Assembly: GCA_024707385.1 (NCBI GenBank)
Contig: JANPZW010000004.1
Location: forward strand, 62,001 to 126,000
Direction: 5' to 3'
DNA length: 64,000 nt
DNA from: Cellvibrionaceae bacterium
GTDB lineage: Bacteria; Pseudomonadota; Gammaproteobacteria; Pseudomonadales; Cellvibrionaceae
Both the position numbers and the translations under genes were made by a program. Under the pieces are notes generated by a model that was not told the origin of the DNA, did no database searches, and saw nothing but the letters and a program-made list of their open reading frames with translations. Within the stretch, counting starts at the first letter, position 1. Each line of letters opens with the position of its first letter. Below, piece by piece: positions 58,464-64,000 of this stretch.

Positions 58464-60820
58464 ATGGTGATGATGGTGTATCGCATCCTTAGTCTATTTT
58501 TATGCATGGTGCTCGCGCTTCTTGCATGCAAGACCGAAAATCTAAAAGAGCCATCCGGCTCGTCATCGAAGCCCAATGATGGAAGTGCATTTACCCTTAC
58601 TGGCAGGGCGTATGCTGGAGTCGTGGATTATGGGACTGTCTCGATACATCCCGTCACGGCTAGCGGATGGCCTGCTACGGAAAGCATTGCATCTGTTTCT
58701 ACTGACATTGAAGGCAATTTCTCCGCGAACATCGCCAGTCATTACCTCGGATTGCCCGCGATACTGAGTATAAGTCTCAAGGAGGGGGACTTGATGAAGT
58801 GCATATTGACGTCGGGATGTTGGGGGCAGGCGGGTTTTGGCGAATTATTTGAGGCAGGACAAGGCGGGTTTCAACTTTTTTGGCAGTGCCCGAACTTCGT
58901 CCTGGGCAAAACTATTCAATAACGCCATTTTCACATATGGCTTTTAAGTTCTTTGTAAAAGATCTGGTGAATCTTGAGGGGAATGAAAGCTCACTTTCCT
59001 TGATCCAAGCTCAAAATCTTATCTCTAGAGCGAACACGCGGCTCGCCAGCCGCTTTGGGCTTGTAGCAGACTTGCCGACGCTGGGGCAAATAGATGTAAC
59101 GGATCCATCGGAAATAGGGCAAGCGCAGAGCTCGGTGATTCGAGATTCCGTATTAAGCAGTGCGATATTGCAGAGCGCGAACCACATCTATTCTAACCAA
59201 GCTATCGCCAATATTCTGACTTCGATTGCAGAACAATATGTGGAGGTTGGATTACCTGGCGTCATAAAGAGCACTAAGGTGGTTAGTTATGCGCTACTGA
59301 TGCGAACGACGAAGAATATTTTAGAGGAACTTCAGCTAACTAAAGGCTTGGATTTATCACAAACAATCAGTGGAGTTCAGGCGGAGCTAGACTTGGTATC
59401 GCTGGAGGAGCCAGATCAATACTCACACGGGATTGAGAGCAGGACGCATTCTTCACCCAACCTTGAAAAAGGTGTTGAATTTGTCTCTGATGTGCGGCGG
59501 GTGGCAAATTCTTTGGATCTTCGTAAGATAGCTGCTCTAGGAAGTTTGGCGCAAATCATGGACGGTGGTGCATCTGACTTGCTCCAGCAGTTCGGTATAA
59601 ATTTCGGGAGCTCGTCGATTTTGGACGGTGATGGCTTCAGAGATATACAAGCGGCATTAGGGTTCGTTAGTGAAGCTGTATTGGCGTCTCTTATAGATTA
59701 TTACGCTAACGGGGTGATAAGCAGCTCCCATGGAGACGTGTTGTTTACCCACAGCTACAGTAATAATTCGCATCTTTTCACTTTTACGTCCACGATTTAT
59801 ACATGTGAAGACGGTCGTTCATGTCCAGTTGATTTGAGTCTTGGCATAAGGGTTCAAATAGATCGTTTCATGGGCAACGCTAGCGCCCGTATTATTGCGG
59901 CGAGATCTATTGGAGTAGATCTCGTCGGATTTATACGTGCATCCAATTTGACCCTTAATTTTTTGGATCAAGAAAGTCAAATTGTGCTTCAGCGTCCACT
60001 AATTGAAAGTATTAGTGGTGAAGATGGGGTGTGGAAAATAGAAAATTATCATGTCGAGGGTGAATCAATTGCGGTACGGCTACCTATAGAGTTTCGCCAG
60101 CAAGATCCGATGGCTACCGAATTGTCCCGGATACGGCTGAGCGCTGACGTAGGGGAGCATCTAATTAATTTTTCGCAACGAAGCAGTCTCTCTATTGGAG
60201 CAGATGGTGCTGCTACCCATCTTAGTGAAGATCTAATTCACGTTGGCCATCTGGAGGGATTTCGGTTTGGGGTTGCTAATGCGGTCACTAATAGTACGAA
60301 AGAGTCTGTTTTGGGAGTTTTGAATCTTGTCCAGGCGCCGGAACATTCTCCAGAAAATATCACCCTCAAAACCAGTGTTGTATCGCACTGTGCGGTGCCG
60401 ACAGAAAAGTCGACGTGTGAGGAACTAAGCTCTAACTCTTTTATTGAAGGTGAAACGCCAGAAAACTATCTTATTTTAAGCGCTTCAGCTGGCTTTAGGA
60501 CAAAGCTAAAAGGTTTTTCAGAACCCGTGATTTTGGAGCTGTCTGGCTCTAGAGATTCTCCAACCACCAACTCGATAAACAATATGAGGGTCAGTTATCC
60601 AGGGCATGCTGTCAGCCTTAATGGACGATTTAATAACAGTGGCGGCATTACGGGTTTAAATGCGACTAATCTTGAAGGTATGCGACTTTATCTCAATTCC
60701 ATAAACGGTAAACGTAGTGGGGCGTTGGAGACTCCTGGTAAAGAGAAAGTGGCGGATTTGATAGATATGGGGCAATGGATAAAAATCCGCTACATAAACG
60801 GCGACTTTGAATCTCTTTGA
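58464..60820 (+). CDS. Lipoprotein with diverged C-terminal paralogous domain (frameshifted)
   Basis: A 785-residue lipoprotein if one T is added to the six-T run at 58876-58881, joining as G-G-F-Q-L-F-L-A-V-P-E-L. The lipobox is LALLAC. A carboxypeptidase-regulatory-like beta domain (about 30-120) replaces the heme modules. The C-terminal part (from about 330) aligns with the two upstream paralogues (GVEFVSDVRRV, GKEKVADLIDMGQWIKIRYING against GQKVADVVEEGGKIVIKYVNG), but at low identity, and carries a Cys pair in CEDGRSC. No heme motif and no polyserine. It probably belongs to the same surface assembly. Confidence 0.72.
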
Positions 60821-60835
60821 GATAACCACCTCTCA

Positions 60836-60862
60836 AACAAGGGGCTTCGGCCCCTTTGTTAT
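60836..60862 (+). terminator. Intrinsic terminator
   Basis: GGGGC-TTCG-GCCCC stem extended by AACAA/TTTGTT, with the stable TTCG loop. Confidence 0.88.
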
Positions 60863-60927
60863 TACTGGATGTCGGTTTTTGCTTATACTGTTTATTGACT
60901 TAATTATGCCAGTGAGATTCCGGTTCT

Positions 60928-62049
60928 ATGATCAAGCGGATTTTAGGTGTTTTATCCATCACTATGGCCGGGCCGGTGGCTGCGGCGGATGACTGGCGTG
61001 TTTTCACCCGTGCTGAGAGTTTCAGTTACAGCGAAGCAAATCCTGTAACCGCTTTTATTGATTTTCTGGTTGGGCCTGCGCCGGAGGATGGCGAGCTGGC
61101 GTTCACTCGGAATTTGATCGAAAGTGGTGTGGGTTATAAGAATGTCGAGTTTTCCCTGATTCATCGCAACGATTACAACCTGTATTTCAGTCGCGGCGCT
61201 TCACAATTTGCCTATTTGAATAAAAATCGCAAAACCATCCCATATGGTCAGCGTTATGACGTGGATGTTTGGGGGAATCAATATCAGGTCAGTGGTGCCA
61301 AGTTTGGTTTTACCTTGCCGTTCGGCAAATCGGTGGATGTCCACGTAGCTTATTCCCATCTTTATGGAACCGAGGCTGTGTCGGGTTATTTGGGTAAGGA
61401 TCCGAACGGCGAGGGCGGGTACATTTCTATGATTGCGGTGCAGGAGGGCAATAATACGGTTAGACGGTTGGATGGAGACCTGTATACCGATTATTTCTTC
61501 ACCGACGATCCTCTGTTTCGCAACTCGGTGGACGCGCCGACAGGGCGGGGATATGCGGTCGATCTTGGGTTCACCTGGAAAATGTCCGACCGTTTGACGC
61601 TGGATGTAATGGTCTTGGATCTGGCCGGTGAGCTGCGTTGGAAAAATATGCCGCACATAGTCGCAGAAGCGACGTCGGAGAATTTCCAAACGGACCCTGA
61701 TGGAGTGGTGAGTGTGGTGCCCAATTTTCGCGGCACCGAGACTTATGATGATTTCACCCAGGATCTTACTCGGCGCACGTCGGCAGACCTGACTTATATC
61801 TATAACCAGTTTGTATTCGCTTATAGCCATGATCGTATGTCCCGCTCGGAATTCAATCGCGTGTCGGCGGGTTATCTGTGGGGAGAGCACCGCAAATGGG
61901 GCCTACATCTGGCGGGTGATGTAACGACTGCTGCAGTGGAATTGCGTTTAGCGATGCCTGTCGGCGATCTGTATTTCACCACCGATGACCTTGATATCGA
62001 TAATGCCCATACCCTCGGTTTTGGCTGGAATCTCAATTTCCGCTTTTAA
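60928..62049 (+). CDS. Outer-membrane beta-barrel protein
   Basis: A 373-residue protein. A signal peptide ends at PVAAA. Alternating hydrophobic strands ending in aromatic residues run throughout (NVEFSLIHRNDYNLYF, VDVHVAYSHLYG, TLDVMVLDLAG, HTLGFGWNLNFRF), and the C-terminal Phe is the outer-membrane insertion signal. No named family is recognised. It follows the lipoprotein trio on the same strand behind a terminator, so it may serve them as a partner or pore; that is inference. Its TAA overlaps the stop of the convergent gene. Confidence 0.8.
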   Translation: MIKRILGVLSITMAGPVAAADDWRVFTRAESFSYSEANPVTAFIDFLVGPAPEDGELAFTRNLIESGVGYKNVEFSLIHRNDYNLYFSRGASQFAYLNKNRKTIPYGQRYDVDVWGNQYQVSGAKFGFTLPFGKSVDVHVAYSHLYGTEAVSGYLGKDPNGEGGYISMIAVQEGNNTVRRLDGDLYTDYFFTDDPLFRNSVDAPTGRGYAVDLGFTWKMSDRLTLDVMVLDLAGELRWKNMPHIVAEATSENFQTDPDGVVSVVPNFRGTETYDDFTQDLTRRTSADLTYIYNQFVFAYSHDRMSRSEFNRVSAGYLWGEHRKWGLHLAGDVTTAAVELRLAMPVGDLYFTTDDLDIDNAHTLGFGWNLNFRF

Positions 62050-63236
62050 TTCGTCTCAATATGACTGCCTGATTCAAGCAGGCAGTCCGCCGCAATCAGA
62101 GGGTGATCGGCTTTAAAAGGGAGTTGTTGCCGGGCATCCATGCAATACATCCGTACCTGTTTTTTTTCTTCGCTGAGAAAGCGCTGAATCGCTGAGGCAA
62201 ATGCGGGCTCTTCCAAATAATGAAAAGACTGGGTCAGCACCGGGGTAAATCCCCGGGCGATCTTATGTTCTCCCTGAGTTCCCGGATCAAATCTCTGTAA
62301 TCCCTGGGCAATTGCGTACTCCACGCCCTGGTAGTAGCAGCACTCGAAGTGTAGGGCGTCATACTCACCATCAGCCCCCCAATAGCGACCGTAAAGGGTT
62401 GTTGAGTCCTTGAGATAAAGTGCCGCGGCGCACCATTGGCTGTTCCGCCATGCCTGCGCCATCACAATCTGCTGCGGCATGGCGCTGCCAAGCTGCTGAA
62501 AAAACAATTCGTTTAGATATCCGTCGTGGCCACTGCGCTTGCGGTAGGTGTTTCTATATAACTGGTAGAACCTGTGCCAGTCGTCGGCCGTCATCTCTGT
62601 TCCTTCCACCATTTGCACAACCGATCCCTGTTCGCTCACGCGGGCGCGCTCTTTGGTGACATTTTTGCGTTTGCGCGACGTGAAAGACTGGAGGAAATCC
62701 GCGAAGTCCGTGTAACCCTGGTTGAACCAGTGGTACTGGCAATCCAGTCGCTGCATAAGTCGTGGATGCGAAGATGGGTGGTCGGGGAACAGACAGTGCA
62801 AGCCGGATAGGGACTGCTGTTTCACCACCTCCAGAGCAGCATCGAACATTCCTGCTTTTACCCGTTCTCTTTCCGCTGGAGGCAGATCGGGAGCAAGCGC
62901 TAGCCGAGGGCCCGTTGCGGGTGTGAACGGAATGGCATTCAGCAGCTTGGGGTAATAGTCATAGCCCGATTGATGGTAGGCGTTGGCCCAGCTCCAGTCG
63001 AAGACGTATTCACCGTAGGAATGGGTTTTGATGTATAGGGGAAGGGCGCCAAGCAAGCGGTCAGCGGACTTCATCAGGCAGTGAAAAGGCTGCCAGCCGG
63101 TGCGCGCGGAGGTGCAGCCACTTTGCTCCAGGGCCAACAGAAACTCATGGCGGACGAAGGGGTAATCGCTTGGCCACAGTTGGTTCCAGGCCGCAGCGGG
63201 GACATCGCTAAGGGAGCGGATAAAATCGATTTGCAT
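62046..63236 (-). CDS. FemAB/GNAT-like protein (DUF482, peptidogalycan-biosynthesis type)
   Basis: A 396-residue cytoplasmic protein. Two GNAT-like halves are visible: LGALPLYIKTHSYGEYVFDW, GPRLALAPDLPP and SRKRKNVTKERARV in the first, then YLKDSTTLYGRYWGADGEYDALHFECCYYQGVEYAI and the conserved QGEHKIARGFTP in the second. These match the DUF482/FemAB-like family. It is encoded 57 bases after phoR on the same strand and may be co-transcribed. The acceptor is unknown. Confidence 0.85.
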   Translation of the reverse strand: MQIDFIRSLSDVPAAAWNQLWPSDYPFVRHEFLLALEQSGCTSARTGWQPFHCLMKSADRLLGALPLYIKTHSYGEYVFDWSWANAYHQSGYDYYPKLLNAIPFTPATGPRLALAPDLPPAERERVKAGMFDAALEVVKQQSLSGLHCLFPDHPSSHPRLMQRLDCQYHWFNQGYTDFADFLQSFTSRKRKNVTKERARVSEQGSVVQMVEGTEMTADDWHRFYQLYRNTYRKRSGHDGYLNELFFQQLGSAMPQQIVMAQAWRNSQWCAAALYLKDSTTLYGRYWGADGEYDALHFECCYYQGVEYAIAQGLQRFDPGTQGEHKIARGFTPVLTQSFHYLEEPAFASAIQRFLSEEKKQVRMYCMDARQQLPFKADHPLIAADCLLESGSHIETN

Positions 63237-63293
63237 CGCAGACCTCGATCAGCATGTGGATCGGGGATTGTATAGCGGCTCCTGAACAAGCGG

Positions 63294-64000
63294 TCAGGTT
63301 TGGGGGGTACCTTGATCGGAAGGTGGGGACAGATGTTCCACCATGCTGGGAGGGAAGTGGCAAGAGAATTCGCTGCCCTTGCCGACTTGGCTGATGATGG
63401 TCAGCTCGGCGTTATGGCGCAGGAGTACATGCTTGACGATGGCCAGACCAAGGCCGGTGCCGCCGGACGCTGCCGAGCGGCTCGCATCCACTCGATAAAA
63501 GCGCTCGGTGAGGCGGGGGATGTGTTTGGAATCTATGCCAATACCCTGGTCGCGCACACGGACCACGGCACCGCCAGCCTCGCGCTCATAACGCACCTCC
63601 ACCCGGCTGCCGGCGGGGGGAGTAGTTGATGGCGTTCACCACCAGATTGGAGATGGCGCTGCGCAGCTCGCGCTCGCTGCCGATCAAGGCAAGATCGCGG
63701 TCGCCACTGGTCGTCAGCTGATGCTGCAGACTGCCACTGAGGCTGAGGGCATCGGTGAGGACACTGTCCACCAGATGGGCAACGGCAATGGGCGAGGTGG
63801 CGGGCTCCTTCTGATCCGTTTCCAGTTTGGCTAGGGTGATCAGGTCGTTGATCAGCAGGGTCATGCGCTGCGACTGCTGCTCCATCTGCTGAATGATCTT
63901 GTGCCAGGGTTTGGGCAACTGGGGACTGTCGGCCAGAGTTTCCAGATAGCCGCGAATCACGGTCAGTGGGGTGCGTAGCTCGTGGGAAACATTGGCGACA
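63294..64000 (-). CDS. phoR: Phosphate-regulon sensor kinase PhoR, 3' part (frameshifted, partial)
   Basis: The C-terminal half of a histidine kinase whose 5' end lies beyond the window. The phosphorylated His is in NVSHELRTPL, followed by IRGYLETL and QQSQRMTLLINDLITLAKLE, the pattern of PhoR. The ATP-binding part has VVNAINYSP (N box), VRDQGIGID (G1) and GGTGLGLAIVKH (G2). The six-G run at 63615-63620 has one base too many; removing it joins N-Y-S-P-A-G-S-R-V-E-V-R-Y-E. PhoR is the likeliest name, by motif spacing and sequence; another EnvZ-like kinase is possible. Confidence 0.82.

Noticed and set aside
1..64000. tRNA, rRNA or prophage genes
   Set aside because: I searched by eye for cloverleaf ends, rRNA-like segments, integrases and capsid-type proteins and saw none.

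Overview
The window looks like chromosome of a polysaccharide-degrading gammaproteobacterium of the Cellvibrio/Saccharophagus/Teredinibacter type. The grounds are secreted lipoproteins with long polyserine linkers, arabinofuranosidases of families GH51 and GH62, malectin-type carbohydrate-binding modules and Gram-negative export signals. This placement is inference from content; no rRNA or tRNA gene is present to confirm it.

Layout. (1) 0.1-7.7 kb: pentose oxidation. A minus-strand operon (sugar-acid dehydratase, XylB-like SDR, ketoglutaric semialdehyde dehydrogenase) diverges from a plus-strand run (FadR-type GntR regulator, AraD1-type dehydratase, GH51 arabinofuranosidase). Together they would turn released L-arabinose into 2-oxoglutarate. 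(2) 8.4-16.96 kb: extracellular arabinoxylan/arabinan attack, with a polyserine esterase lipoprotein, a GH3 enzyme with PA14 insert, a GH62 lipoprotein with malectin module, an alpha/beta hydrolase and a malectin-linked CE1-like esterase. The same ATCAT-N3-ATGAT operator-like palindrome lies upstream of four transcription units in regions 1 and 2. (3) 17.3-28.5 kb: an apparent seven-gene minus-strand operon with two DUF1592/DUF1552 pairs, a free malectin lipoprotein, a CxxCH lipoprotein and a methyltransferase-like protein, preceded by a membrane-bound AraC-type regulator. This is the most intriguing poorly described system, because its first protein carries the same carbohydrate-binding module as the GH62 and the esterase. 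(4) 29-36 kb: fructose-1,6-bisphosphatase, a GGDEF-EAL protein, a UPF0114 protein, a DUF4124 protein and a fatty acid hydroxylase. (5) 36.3-43.1 kb: a tightly overlapping RDD/SpoIIM/DUF4129/DUF4350/MoxR/DUF58 operon. (6) 43.4-52.1 kb: M16 and M48 peptidases, a response regulator, DUF4265 and YchJ proteins, a PAS-GGDEF protein and a VWA lipoprotein. (7) 52.6-62 kb: three paralogous lipoproteins sharing a large C-terminal domain, two of them with heme c modules on polyserine linkers, followed by an outer-membrane barrel. A 1270-bp exact direct repeat joins the first two. (8) 62-64 kb: a FemAB/GNAT-like protein and the 3' part of phoR.

Quality caution: at least 18 single-base indels break otherwise intact genes, and most lie in homopolymers. 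Restoring one base at each site gives continuous, family-typical proteins whose lengths divide by three, so I treat them as probable sequencing or assembly errors and annotate the merged genes.
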